Shown in pieces: positions 1 through 11,121 of a stretch of DNA of 64,000 nucleotides. This DNA comes from Histomonas meleagridis (Eukaryota > Parabasalia > Tritrichomonadida > Dientamoebidae), in the NCBI GenBank assembly GCA_020186115.1, contig WSYJ01000178.1:620001-684000 (forward strand), in the 5' to 3' direction. The position numbers and the translations under genes were made by a program. The notes under the pieces were generated by a model that was given only the letters and a program-made list of their open reading frames with translations, was not told where the DNA came from and ran no database searches. How positions within the stretch are numbered: the first letter of the stretch is position 1; each line of letters starts with the position of its first letter.

Positions 1-72
1 TGATTTTATTTCTTTTTGGTCTGCTTGAATTTGATCATATAATTTATTTAAAATAGGCAGGGTGTCTTGCAT
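1..72 (-). CDS. 5' end of an unidentified gene running off the window
   Basis: An ATG at 72-70 on the minus strand opens a frame that stays open to base 1 (24 codons, starting MQDTLPILNKLYDQIQ). It is too short to identify. It begins about 20 bp after the stop of the small minus-strand frame at 92-268 and in a different frame, so the two could be one gene split by a frameshift or two tightly packed genes. Confidence 0.35.
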   Translation of the reverse strand, partial: MQDTLPILNKLYDQIQADQKEIKS

Positions 73-91
73 TTTTCACCTCTTCTTGAAC

Positions 92-268
92 TTAGCTTAT
101 TTTCTTTTTAATGTTAGCAAACATTGCACTCAGATAATTTGGTGGTTGAATTGAATATTTTTTGAATGCAGCATAAACTTCTACGACTTCCTTACGCAAT
201 TGTTCTAATAGTTTAAGGCTCATCCATCTTTCTAATTCCCATGATTTAACCAACGGATAGAAAGCCAT
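92..268 (-). CDS. Short hypothetical ORF, possibly the 3' part of a broken gene
   Basis: A 58-codon frame starts at the first in-frame ATG (268) and ends with TAA at 92. It encodes a hydrophilic, probably helical peptide containing KSWELERWMSLKLLEQLRKE. The same frame stays open upstream to a TAA pair near 387 without another ATG, and the residues there look equally coding-like (GGSSDNKPLRELKDLPKNE). The real gene may therefore start farther upstream beyond an intron or frameshift, or this may be a pseudogene remnant. No family is recognised. Confidence 0.35.
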   Translation of the reverse strand: MAFYPLVKSWELERWMSLKLLEQLRKEVVEVYAAFKKYSIQPPNYLSAMFANIKKKIS

Positions 269-649
269 GCCTCCAGGTCTTGGTAACTTCTTCGTAAATT
301 CCAATGCTTCATTTTTTGGTAAATCTTTAAGTTCTCTTAATGGTTTGTTGTCTGAGGATCCTCCTTTTTTTGTTTCCCTTTTTATTTATTATAGACTTTT
401 TATTTTAAGAATGAGAAAATATTGCATTCTAAAAAAAGCTTTCGATGATATAATGAAAATGATACTACCACTACATCAATTCAAATTAACTGCAAAGCTT
501 ACATCCCATAAATAGAGCTGCTTGTTGTAGTATGTGATTTGGCACAATATAGATATAAATGATATCTTAAATATATATTTTATACCAATATTTATTTGAA
601 ACAACAAATTTGTTAGTTAATTTAAAAACATTTATAATTAATACAACTT
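269..649. other. Intergenic stretch
   Basis: AT-rich sequence between the small frame and the EF-hand gene. Apart from the upstream continuation of the small minus-strand frame (to about 387) nothing coding or repeated is seen. Confidence 0.4.
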
Positions 650-1129
650 TTAAATTGGAATCTTCTTCTGTGAACAAAACGCACAAAATTCTTCCAGAGA
701 AATCGAATCCTTACTCAAATGTTTTCGGTCAAATTCATCAATAAAATCTTCGCAAAATCGAGATGCAATATTATCTCCATTTACTGCCATAAAATGTTGT
801 ATATCAACTGCGTTAATTGACTTACTACCAATTCCAGCAATCATTTGGAAGTAATAAGCATATCTTTTTCTAGAATTAAGAAAAATTGTATCTCGTTGAA
901 TTCCAGCTTCATCAAGAAATCTTTTAAATGTCACAAATTCGCATTCTTTAAATGCATCCTTTGCTGGAAGTCTGAAAATATCAAAAATATGTCTAGCTGT
1001 GCTAATTGAAATTTTACCATCTTCATCTTCGTCAAACTCTCTAAAAACAATGGCCATGTCAGACATCCATTCCTCAGGGAGCTTTTCGATTGCAGAATTA
1101 TAATCAAATATGTTCTTTTTTGGGTTCAT
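650..1129 (-). CDS. EF-hand domain protein
   Basis: A 159-residue soluble protein. Residues 33-44 form a recognisable EF-hand loop (DEDEDGKISIST, with D, D, D and G at loop positions 1, 3, 5 and 6), but position 12 is Thr instead of the usual Glu, so calcium affinity may be low. A second, degenerate loop lies near the C terminus (residues about 134-147, DRKHLSKDSISLEE), which gives the two-ended layout of calmodulin- or centrin-like proteins. No membrane segment or other domain is visible. The start is the first ATG of the frame. A calcium-sensor role is inferred from the fold only. Confidence 0.65.
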   Translation of the reverse strand: MNPKKNIFDYNSAIEKLPEEWMSDMAIVFREFDEDEDGKISISTARHIFDIFRLPAKDAFKECEFVTFKRFLDEAGIQRDTIFLNSRKRYAYYFQMIAGIGSKSINAVDIQHFMAVNGDNIASRFCEDFIDEFDRKHLSKDSISLEEFCAFCSQKKIPI

Positions 1130-1781
1130 TTTCGTAGAGACCGTTAAATATTTTTGCAGCAGCGAATATCGTTTTTAGCCTTATCTTTTAAATAATATGC
1201 TCATACAAATGGCTTTCCTTGAATAGTGTTTCCTTGTCTTACAAATGTTTCGTTCTCGAGAAGAGAAACGAGCTTTCCATTATGTTTCGAACTTTTAAAA
1301 TTTTAAAATAAAATGTTTTCAAGTTTGAAAGCTTTCAAGTTTTAAATGTATTTTTTTTTTTGCTCTGTTAAATTTTTCAACATTTTATATTTATAATTTT
1401 TTATTTTTACACAAATTTGACAACCTTAAAGCAACATATAAAGGGCGTAAACTCCAAAAATGTTTTTTCAATCTGGTTTTATTTAAAATTGAAAAAATGC
1501 TGTTTTTACTCTTTTAATGTTGACGAAAGCAGGTTATAATTTTTTCAGTTATCACTTCAGAAATAGTTAATTTTTGAATAACAAAAAGACTTCAAGAAAT
1601 GTCAAGTCTCAAAACATTTTATTATTTGGATAAATTGAATTTTTGATTCTTGTTTTTAATTGGTCTAAATCAATTAATTTTTCCATTTATGATATAAACA
1701 ATTTATGTGGTTAATTAACAAAAGTTTATTTGTTTATTTATGGTTTTCAAGAAATAGAAACTTATAAAAACATTATTTATA
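1130..1781. other. Intergenic region
   Basis: About 650 bp of AT-rich DNA with long T and A runs between the divergent EF-hand and surface-protein genes; it should hold both promoters. No ORF or repeat is seen. Confidence 0.5.
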
Positions 1782-3389
1782 ATGATTACGATATTTATTA
1801 TTTTTGTAAAGTGTGAATTTGAATTAAGTTTAAGTGTAAATACCCAAAATATAAAAGGAAGTGTTGAATTAAGTTGGGAGAAAGAGCCAAACAAAAATTT
1901 TTATACAATATCTAAAAAGACATCTGGAAAATGGAGACGAATCAGTACATATACAAAAGACAAACAAATAAAAATTATAAATTTTTATCCATATGATACT
2001 AAATCAGTTAATGTTATAAATGTTTCAACTGGAGGTTATTCAATACCAGAATGGAATATGAAAATGAGTTCTGATACAACTTCTAGATTATATGTTGCAT
2101 CACAAGTTTTCAGGTTATGGTTAGAAGGTGGCGTTTTAGATACGAATGTCCCTCAAAAATTTTCGCCACTTCTTGATGGAAAAGTTCATGTTGAGCAATA
2201 CAATTTTGATACATTTAATCACCTTACATTAGAAGATCTTAAAGGTTATGATATAATTGTGTTTGGTATGTGGGAATATAATGGATATTTAACACTTGCT
2301 GATCATGAAATTAATTCATTAGTTATACCATATATTGAAATGTGTAATGGTGTTCTTCTATGTAATAATGCAATTTCATCAGTTTTTCAAGGAAAAGGGT
2401 TTAATTTAATACAAGAAAAGTTTGGATTAAAAGTAGATAGACCAGCAACTTCACAATATAACCAGATAACGCCAAATATTGATGGAATTACTTCAACTTA
2501 TCCTTATGAAATCCAATTATCAGAAAATTCTTATATTTTTACTCAGCAATGGATTTCAGAAGGAAAAGTTACTGATGGAGATTTATGGTATAAAGCCGAC
2601 AAAAATGATGAAACTTTTTATTTAGTTACAAAAGATAATACGGCTATAATACAAATGGGATCTTTTGAAATGAATGTTAATGAAATTGAATTAAAAATTT
2701 TAGCAAATACATTAACATATCTTATACAAAAAACTACAGATGAAAATTTTATTGATTTAACAGCAGTCGATGCAAATCCACCAGATGTTAAAGTTGATTG
2801 TTATTCGAAACCATATCATGTTACTTGGGAAGGTGTTGATAAAGGAACCGAATATACGTATAAAGTAGTTGCACACGATGAAGCTGGTAAAAATATAGCA
2901 GAAACAAAAGAAAAAACTATTAACGTTATAACAGATATCAAAGAATATCTTTATATTATCGATTCTGTCGAAAATACCGAAATTACTGAATATTTAAAGA
3001 AATATAAAGTAACTACAAAGAAAGAAATTCCTTTAAATAAATTCGATTTTGGAAGATATTTCCACATATGCCCAGTTGATAACGCAGGAAATTTTGGTAA
3101 AACTCAAACATGTGCAATACCACCAATTCCAACACAATCACCAAATATTAACGAATCTATATCAAACATTTCAATTAATTCCGAAGGAAAAAAGATATCA
3201 AAAGTAACAACAGCAGTTCTTTTTATTGCAATTGCATTGATTGTCTTATGTGCTGTAATTGCATTAATATTTATAATAAGTCATAAGAAAAAAGTGGATA
3301 TATTAAATAAGTTTGAAAAAGAAGATGTAGCACCATTATTTGATAAAAATGAGAAAGATCCTTTTGAAAATGATAAACAAGAGAATTAA
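1782..3389 (+). CDS. Type I single-pass surface protein
   Basis: A 535-residue protein with a short hydrophobic N terminus (MITIFIIFVKCEF) that looks like a signal peptide, a long extracellular region, one strong membrane segment near residues 476-500 (TTAVLFIAIALIVLCAVIAL) followed by HKKK, and a charged cytoplasmic tail of about 35 residues. The central part (YDIIVFGMWEYNGYLTLADH and the following residues) looks like an alpha/beta domain, and the part before the membrane (residues about 330-440) looks like a beta-sandwich with paired Cys. The architecture matches large families of trichomonad membrane proteins with bacterial-like ectodomains; a DUF5057-like domain is possible but not certain. 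Function unknown; surface exposure is inferred from topology. Confidence 0.7.
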   Translation: MITIFIIFVKCEFELSLSVNTQNIKGSVELSWEKEPNKNFYTISKKTSGKWRRISTYTKDKQIKIINFYPYDTKSVNVINVSTGGYSIPEWNMKMSSDTTSRLYVASQVFRLWLEGGVLDTNVPQKFSPLLDGKVHVEQYNFDTFNHLTLEDLKGYDIIVFGMWEYNGYLTLADHEINSLVIPYIEMCNGVLLCNNAISSVFQGKGFNLIQEKFGLKVDRPATSQYNQITPNIDGITSTYPYEIQLSENSYIFTQQWISEGKVTDGDLWYKADKNDETFYLVTKDNTAIIQMGSFEMNVNEIELKILANTLTYLIQKTTDENFIDLTAVDANPPDVKVDCYSKPYHVTWEGVDKGTEYTYKVVAHDEAGKNIAETKEKTINVITDIKEYLYIIDSVENTEITEYLKKYKVTTKKEIPLNKFDFGRYFHICPVDNAGNFGKTQTCAIPPIPTQSPNINESISNISINSEGKKISKVTTAVLFIAIALIVLCAVIALIFIISHKKKVDILNKFEKEDVAPLFDKNEKDPFENDKQEN

Positions 3390-4640
3390 TTGAAATGAAT
3401 AAACATCAAAATCAATAAATATATGAATCTATACAATATTGGAAGATTTGGAAGATGTTACAAAATGATATTTTGATTTTAGCGCTTATTTGTTCTTTGT
3501 ACTTGACCATTTTCATTAAATTTAGTGGGTTCATTATGACTTTTTTGTATGCAGTACAAAACAAAATTTTAGACATAATACTCATATGAGGAAATGTAAT
3601 AATTGAGAAAAATATATATTTTGATCAAGGAAAAATTATATTATATGAAAATATTGAGATAATTACAAGAAAAACACAAATTTTATTAATTATAACTATG
3701 AAGATGAAAGAGGTTTGGATAATATGTTTTCTAATGATTTCAGTCAAAGCATTTTATAAAATTTATAAAAAAAACTTGATGAATTCGTAGAGTATATAAT
3801 TTTTTTATTATATTTGAATTCGAATGAACATTTTTGTTGTGTATTTGGAGAATACTTATTATTAATCAATGTGTGAGAAATTTTAAATTTTTTTAAAATT
3901 TACATCATATAGAAGCTTTACCTTCAACATTTTTCTTTAAAAAAGATATTATTGATGAAAATCCATATTTTTAATGCTTAGTCTCTTGCAATGACATATG
4001 TGCAAATATTTGCCGAGTGAAAAACAATTGATATTTGCTTTAAAGGCAAAATGACATATTTATATTTAGAAAAATTAAACAATATTTATAATATTCATCA
4101 TTGAAAAAATATAGTTACATTAAAATGATCAAATTATTAAGAATTTACATTTATTTTTGTCTTTACAGTGATCTAAATATTCAGTTACAAATTCAAGCGG
4201 TAATGTAAAAAAGAATTTTTATATCACTCACTGGAGCATGTTGTGAAATGGGTTTACCAATCACGCACAAAAATTTTTCGACAGATTTTCTTATAATTCT
4301 ATATTTATATTGCAGATTCATAAAAAAAAGCATAGAGCGATTCATTTCCACTGCTGGACGACCAGGAAATTTTGATTATACTTTAAATATTGACCGCTTA
4401 CCCCAATTATGTTCTTAAATATGTATTATGTAATTGCAGAATCCGAAATTATATTAAATTTATATTAATGTACATTATTTGAAATATCAAATGGATATCA
4501 ATTGTCAAATGAAGAATAATAACATTGATCAATGCATCAGTCACAATTTTCAAACAAATAAACAAAATAAAACAAAGAATGATTATTAACGTATTCTTAA
4601 TATATTAAACGGTCACTGCCAGTAAAAGTAACAAAAAAAA
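3390..4640. other. Long intergenic region
   Basis: About 1.25 kb of very AT-rich sequence with no frame above about 50 codons and no recognisable family. It may hold decayed coding sequence. The last 40 bases contain a TCACTGCC initiator-like motif before the VPS18 ATG. Confidence 0.5.
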
Positions 4641-7035
4641 ATGGATTTTGGATTTGATTCAGCATTTACTAACAATGAAACGATTGAAAAAGAAAATATT
4701 AGTGCCAAACGCCGATGGGTTTTTGGGGAGAAATCACCACCATTTACAGTTCGACGTTTAGAAAAAGATTAATAAGACCAGTAATTTTTCAAGTATTTCA
4801 CATTATGTTCAAAAAGGTCCATATTCATTACGATCATTAAATGGTAATATTTTATTATGGCGTTATAATCCAGAAAATCCACTTAAACGTCAAGAGTTTA
4901 CACACGAGTTTAAAGATCGTATTCAAAACATTATTCCAGTTAAAGAAGGTAATTTATTTATAGTAGTAGCTGAACGATATCATTTATTTTTTAGTCACAC
5001 CTAATGGACGAGTTCATCCAGTTTCACAAGATCGGTCATTTCATTGGTCAGCTATTCAAAGTATTACATATAATAATTCACATTATATTATAGCAGGCAC
5101 TAATAATGGTGAGATTCATGTTATTGAATTTTCACAACAACAATATAATATTTCATTTCATTTAGTTACACAATTTAAAGTTCAAAAACAAAATGAACCA
5201 ATTTCAAGTTTATCCATATTTTATTATAATAATAATGCATATTTAATTATTTCTATTTATTTAGATTTATATTATCTTTCAATTCAAGAAATTATGCAAC
5301 AAAATATTCAATGTAAGAACATTACGAAAATATTTAATGAAAACGAAAATTTAAATGGGCATAAATTTCCATCATATATTGTTTGTAATGAAACACATTT
5401 AACATGGTTAACAGAATTTAATTTATTTATAATTCCTATTAAAGAATTATTTAATTTTAAAGAAGAACATAAAAATATTCTTCGACTTTCTACACAAAAG
5501 ATTTCTAATGTATTAGAAGATGAAGTTACGAGTTTAGTTGGTAAAATGGATACATCACCACGAATATTATTAACGCATTATCATAGTATTTTATTATCTA
5601 ATAATTATATTATAGCCATTTGTTTAGATAATGGTAAACTTGCATTTCGTTATCCATTTCTTGGTTATCAAGTATTATCTATGAATCCCGATTATTCAGG
5701 TGATTATTTTAATGTATTATCACAACAATATATTTTTTCGAATTTCATATGAAAATGAAAGTTCACCAGCTAAAGTATTAACTACGAAATTTATTCGTGA
5801 ACAACATATTCGAGAAGTTAAATCGAGTGATAAATGTCAACCATGTGAAGTGTTATTTCGATTAATTCATAATAATCAATGGGATTTAGTTAATAAATTT
5901 TTAAGTAATTTAATTACACAAATTCGCGATTCTAAATCACAAATATTATTACAATTTTTAATATTTGAATTTGAGATATATTATTTATCAGAACAAAGTA
6001 ATAAAAACAAAAATGACAATTTTAAAATTCATAGTTTAATTTCTACTAATGAAATTGATATTTATAATATTGCTATGCATTTAATTAAAATGCGTGCGTT
6101 TTCTAATATATTTGAATCGATTCATAATCAAGAATTTTTTACTAATACACCGAAAACGAAATCGATTTTTTTAGAATTAATTTATCAAGAGCGTTATTCA
6201 GAATTTATTGAACAAGTTTATCAAAATTCCGAATATTATTATTTAATTCCAAGTATTTCTATTCGATCACCGAAATCATTTATACCATTTATTTCGAATA
6301 ATTTAATTGATTATAAAACATTAACACAAATTTTACCATTTTTAAGTGAATATTTAAACAATGAAATTCTTTATAATAATTTACAACAATCGATTCAAAT
6401 CCATAACAACAAAATGATATTTGAATTTTTACTTCATTTAAGTCATAATCAAGGATCACAAGAATATGATTCAAATATTTATGAACAATTAAGTAACATT
6501 AATAGTTTAAGTATTTCAGAACCATTTATCTTAATTAATGCGTTAAAGAAATCCAAATTTTATTTGACGTCTTCATATTTCTCATCGCAAATTGGACTTT
6601 ATTACGAAGCGTATCAAACCACGAAAGATATTAATTCTAAAATATCGAAAGAATATGAAAATCAAATTCAAGAATTTTATCATAAAATGTTATATCGAAG
6701 TAAAACTAAAGAAGAAACGCTTAACACTGAGAATTTATCGAAAACGGAAATTGTTAATGAGTTAGAGAATGTTTTGGACACTATTAAAAACTTAACGAAA
6801 AAGTCCAAAGAAAACGTCAGTTTACTTACAGAGATCGAGAATTGGAACGAACAATTCGAACTGAACAATAATTATCAACAACAACAACAGCAACAAAATC
6901 ATAATGTTTACTGTAACGAATGTAATTTAAATATTACCGAAAGCGAATATTTCGAATTCGAAATTTTATATCATGATCAAACAACTTAAAGATATGTTAC
7001 TAAAGTGTATAATTTGCCGAAATTTAACATTCTAA
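4641..7035 (+). pseudogene. VPS18: VPS18 (HOPS/CORVET subunit), broken by four single-base frameshifts
   Basis: Four frames in series read as one VPS18/Pep3 protein of about 795 residues. VPS18 is the RING-bearing core subunit of the endosomal HOPS and CORVET tethers. The N-terminal beta-propeller is recognisable (FHWSAIQSITYNNSHYIIAG), then come alpha-solenoid helices (YYLIPSISIRSPKSFIPF, followed by DYKTLTQILPFLSEYL), a coiled coil, a short poly-Gln run and a degenerate C-terminal RING (CNEC and CIIC pairs). The breaks are near 4762-4766 (one A missing from an A run), 4987-4992 (one extra T), 5733-5738 (one extra T) and about 6982-6990 (one extra base). Nothing else is damaged, so this is either a very young pseudogene or a gene with homopolymer sequencing errors. 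Codons are uniformly A/T-ending. Confidence 0.8.
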
Positions 7036-7090
7036 ATGTCGTTTGTTGGCGATGGCATAACATTATAAACTTCTTATAATGGTTCAACAA

Positions 7091-8908
7091 TGCGCTGATT
7101 ACGTAAATTAAATTTATTTATTAATTCCAAACATTTCACTTATTTGCACGTTATCTGTGCATCGCGTCGCACATTTCTTAAGTTGTTTCGCTGCTGCGCT
7201 GATTACGTAAATTAAATTTATTTATTAATTCCAAACATTTCACTTATTTGCACGTTATCTGTGCATCGCGTCGCACACTTCTTAAGTTGTTTCGCTGCTG
7301 CGCTGATTACGTAAATTAAATTTATTTATTAATTCCAAACATTTCACTTATTTGCACGTTATCTGTGCATCGCGTCGCACATTTCTTAAGTTGTTTCGCT
7401 GCTGCGCTGATTACGTAAATTAAATTTATTTATTAATTCCAAACATTTCACTTATTTGCACGTTATCTGTGCATCGCGTCGCACATTTCTTAAGTTGTTT
7501 CGCTGCTGCGCTGATTACGTAAATTAAATTTATTTATTAATTCCAAACATTTCACTTATTTGCACGTTATCTGTGCATCGCGTCGCACATTTCTTAAGTT
7601 GTTTCGCTGCTGCGCTGATTACGTAAATTAAATTTATTTATTAATTCCAAACATTTCACTTATTTGCACGTTATCTGTGCATCGCGTCGCACACTTCTTA
7701 AGTTGTTTCGCTGCTGCGCTGATTACGTAAATTAAATTTATTTATTAATTCCAAACATTTCACTTATTTGCACGTTATCTGTGCATCGCGTCGCACATTT
7801 CTTAAGTTGTTTCGCTGCTGCGCTGATTACGTAAATTAAATTTATTTATTAATTCCAAACATTTCACTTATTTGCACGTTATCTGTGCATCGCGTCGCAC
7901 ATTTCTTAAGTTGTTTCGCTGCTGCGCTGATTACGTAAATTAAATTTATTTATTAATTCCAAACATTTCACTTATTTGCACGTTATCTGTGCATCGCGTC
8001 GCACATTTCTTAAGTTGTTTCGCTGCTGCGCTGATTACGTAAATTAAATTTATTTATTAATTCCAAACATTTCACTTATTTGCACGTTATCTGTGCATCG
8101 CGTCGCACATTTCTTAAGTTGTTTCGCTGCTGCGCTGATTACGTAAATTAAATTTATTTATTAATTCCAAACATTTCACTTATTTGCACGTTATCTGTGC
8201 ATCGCGTCGCACATTTCTTAAGTTGTTTCGCTGCTGCGCTGATTACGTAAATTAAATTTATTTATTAATTCCAAACATTTCACTTATTTGCACGTTATCT
8301 GTGCATCGCGTCGCACATTTCTTAAGTTGTTTCGCTGCTGCGCTGATTACGTAAATTAAATTTATTTATTAATTCCAAACATTTCACTTATTTGCACGTT
8401 ATCTGTGCATCGCGTCGCACATTTCTTAAGTTGTTTCGCTGCTGCGCTGATTACGTAAATTAAATTTATTTATTAATTCCAAACATTTCACTTATTTGCA
8501 CGTTATCTGTGCATCGCGTCGCACATTTCTTAAGTTGTTTCGCTGCTGCGCTGATTACGTAAATTAAATTTATTTATTAATTCCAAACATTTCACTTATT
8601 TGCACGTTATCTGTGCATCGCGTCGCACATTTCTTAAGTTGTTTCGCTGCTGCGCTGATTACGTAAATTAAATTTATTTATTAATTCCAAACATTTCACT
8701 TATTTGCACGTTATCTGTGCATCGCGTCGCACATTTCTTAAGTTGTTTCGCTGCTGCGCTGATTACGTAAATTAAATTTATTTATTAATTCCAAACATTT
8801 CACTTATTTGCACGTTATCTGTGCATCGCGTCGCACATTTCTTAAGTTGTTTCGCTGCTGCGCTGATTACGTAAATTAAATTTATTTATTAATTCCAAAC
8901 ATTTCACT
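7091..8908. repeat. Satellite: 104-bp tandem repeat, 17 full copies plus about 50 bp
   Basis: A perfect head-to-tail array with period 104 bp (unit starts at 7091, 7195, 7299, continuing to 8859). Copies are almost identical; the one variant I see is acaTttctt to acaCttctt in copies 2 (7195-7298) and 6 (7611-7714). Each unit carries a TTACGTAA palindrome and the short hairpin TGCAC/GTGCA. The period is not a multiple of 3 and the unit is richer in CG dinucleotides than its surroundings. The array starts 55 bp after the VPS18 stop and ends 68 bp before the 3' end of the Pmp-like gene. The last copy is cut inside the unit. Near-identity implies recent expansion or homogenisation. Confidence 0.97.
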
Positions 8909-8944
8909 AATTCGCAATTGAAAGTTACGAAACATTTTATTTAC

Positions 8945-8974
8945 AAATAATTCGCATTCACATTCGCATTCGCA
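8945..8974. repeat. Short ATTCGC-type tandem hexamers
   Basis: Between the satellite and the Pmp-like stop codon the sequence repeats attcgc/attcac-type hexamers about five times. Confidence 0.6.
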
Positions 8975-8975
8975 C

Positions 8976-10206
8976 TCAGATGTACTCTGTGTTCTGCAGC
9001 GGATTCATATCGAATGTTTCATAGTAAAAGTCGGAGTATTCGTCGCACTCTTCTTCGTATTCGCTCACTTCTTCGCTTTCGTTTTCGTTGCTCTTTCGGT
9101 ACAGATACAAAAGCACTTCCGCAAGTTCTGCAACAACTGCAACGCAAACAACAATCAAAAGGATAACTTCTTCGTTGCTCAGACGATTTAAGAGAACATT
9201 TTCGTCGATGACTTCAATCGGCGCTTCGCAGTAAATCGTGTTCAGGAAGTAATTCGTTCGCATATTTTCGCTGTCTTCGAATTTACAATTGTTAATGATA
9301 ATTCGCGAACTGTTTAGTCGCTGAATTTCGTCACTAATTAAACTTTCGCTAAATGTAATAATCGTATTGTTACTAATGCAGAAAAAAGTTTCGTCGCTGA
9401 TGTAATTGTCAATGAGCGATGTCAACGTAATCGTAATTCCAATCTTTTCAGACGAATCGCTAACAATATAATACGAACTCGTGACATTGTAAATGTTATT
9501 ATATGTTATGATGTGATTACTTTCGCAGTCACCATACAAAAAAAAGCTTTCGCTGAATGAATCGTAACTAATGTCCGAATACGAAATCGTGTTGCTGAGA
9601 CTCGAAAAAGTAATAACAGTGCATGTTCCCGTCTTCTTTGGTCGTGTTAATGTTCCGAAGATTAAATGTCGTCCCTATAAACGAATAAACACTAAATTTG
9701 GATGAACATGAAACTGTTGTAACAAATTGAATAATATTAGATCGTGTAGATGTACTATTAATAAAAATAGTAGAAACTGTTTCAGATGAACATTCATAAA
9801 AACATGTGCCGTTAATTTGAACTATAGGACTGGACACAATTTCAACAAGAGAATTTGAGTTCGTGGAACATTGATAAAAAATACATTGTGAAATCGATGA
9901 ATAAACATTACCTTGATTGTTGGCATAAACAATGGGTGAATTACTTGAACGAACAGATAAAAATTGAACTTCGTCAAGTGAAATACCGGTAGAATTATAT
10001 GGTTCTGTATAAATAACACTTTCAACATGAATGGCTGATGAAATTCCTTTTTGAAACTTACTTTGAATAACTTCGATTTTTGGTCCAAAATAAATATTAT
10101 TAAAAAATTTATGAAACTCACAGCGCTTAATAGTTAAAGATGGTTTTGTAAACATTGGTGATGTTGACATATGAATCGCGGTGAGCCCAAAAATCGTGAA
10201 ATTCAT
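8976..10206 (-). pseudogene. Pmp-like beta-helix membrane protein with one frameshift
   Basis: Two minus-strand frames (10206-9568 and the frame ending at 8976) join into one protein of about 410 residues if one T is removed from a T run near 9610. The first part has repeating C-x-F-x-x-C turns (SQCIFYQCSTNSN, INGTCFYECSSE) typical of right-handed parallel beta-helix proteins like the Chlamydia-type Pmp families of trichomonads. The C-terminal part has a membrane segment (VILLIVVCVAVVAELAEVLL), then RKS and an acidic tail of about 45 residues rich in Glu and Tyr. The ATG at 10206 is preceded by an in-frame TAA and there is no strong signal peptide, so the N terminus may be truncated. The 3' half uses many C-ending codons, unlike the 5' half. 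Confidence 0.65.
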
Positions 10207-10351
10207 TTTTTTTACACGTTTTTGATAAGTTTACTTAACCGGAGTTTGACACACAGAGAAATTGAATGAATTATGCGTTATTTTTTGAGAATAACGAGAA
10301 CGTTTATTGTGTAAAAAAGTGAAAATCCAATGAAAATATTTTAGTTGAAAC

Positions 10352-10933
10352 TTAGCAACATGGCTTCTTTTTATCCGGGTTTTCGTTTTCGTTTCCGCCG
10401 ATATCAACCGCATCCTTTTTAACATCAATTGATTGAACACGGTCAGCAATATCTTCAAATAACTCGTCAATATTTTGGCCGTTTTTGGCTGATGTTTCAA
10501 AGTAAAATGCCTTGATTTTTTCGGCTTTAGTGCTTGCTTCTTCGTTTGTGACTTTTCTTTCGTCAGCAAGATCAGATTTGTTTCCGACAAGGTAAATTAA
10601 TGGGAGGACTTCGAAGTGCGATCGAACTTCATCATACCATTCGAAGGCAGCATCTAAAGATTCAGGCTCAGTTAATGAAAAAACAATAATTGCTGCTTGT
10701 GAACCTTGATAGTACATTGGAGCAAGTGACCTAAACCTTTCTTGACCTGCTGTATCCCAAATACGAAGGGTAACACGAGCTTGTTCGGTTTGAATAGTTT
10801 TTGCGAAAAATGATGCACCTACTGTTGAAGCTTGCTCAGAATCGAACAAATCGGATGTAGCGCGGGTTACAAGGCATGTTTTCCCTACATTTGTTGCACC
10901 AAGAAGAACAACTTTGGCTTCGATTGATGTCAT
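10352..10933 (-). CDS. Rab GTPase, Rab5-like
   Basis: A 193-residue small GTPase starting at MTSIEAKVVLLG; the frame is open further upstream, but this is the sensible ATG. All G motifs are present: P loop GATNVGKT, STVGASF in switch I, WDTAGQE, NKSD and ETSAK. The LAPMYYQGSQAAIIVFSLT stretch and switch I favour the Rab5/21/22 group. The C terminus KKKPCC is a double-Cys geranylgeranylation site. It should cycle between GDP and GTP on early endosomal membranes; the subgroup is inferred. A VPS9-domain protein at 43277-44596 could be an exchange factor for this class. Confidence 0.9.
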   Translation of the reverse strand: MTSIEAKVVLLGATNVGKTCLVTRATSDLFDSEQASTVGASFFAKTIQTEQARVTLRIWDTAGQERFRSLAPMYYQGSQAAIIVFSLTEPESLDAAFEWYDEVRSHFEVLPLIYLVGNKSDLADERKVTNEEASTKAEKIKAFYFETSAKNGQNIDELFEDIADRVQSIDVKKDAVDIGGNENENPDKKKPCC

Positions 10934-11121
10934 TACTAGAAATAAAACGGTTTTATTCAAAAATCAATAGCCAAAATGTTTCTGTAGCATCAGCGTTCAA
11001 TGGTTTATGCAGTGGTTGTCAATTGGCTCAACAGTAAAATACGTTAAAAAACGTTTTTATGCTTTACAAAAAACTTAAAATCTAATAGGAAAAAGAATAA
11101 AAACATCTTAAGAAGCCAAAT

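Noticed and set aside
267-515. Plus-strand frame of 82 codons overlapping the small minus-strand ORF
   Set aside because: No family, low-complexity tail, and it is the shadow of the opposite strand.
4641-7035. Programmed ribosomal frameshifting in VPS18
   Set aside because: Breaks are of both signs with no shared slippery site; sequence error or pseudogene is simpler.
7091-8908. Direct-repeat array as a possible CRISPR
   Set aside because: The whole 104-bp unit repeats; there are no unique spacers and the genome is eukaryotic.
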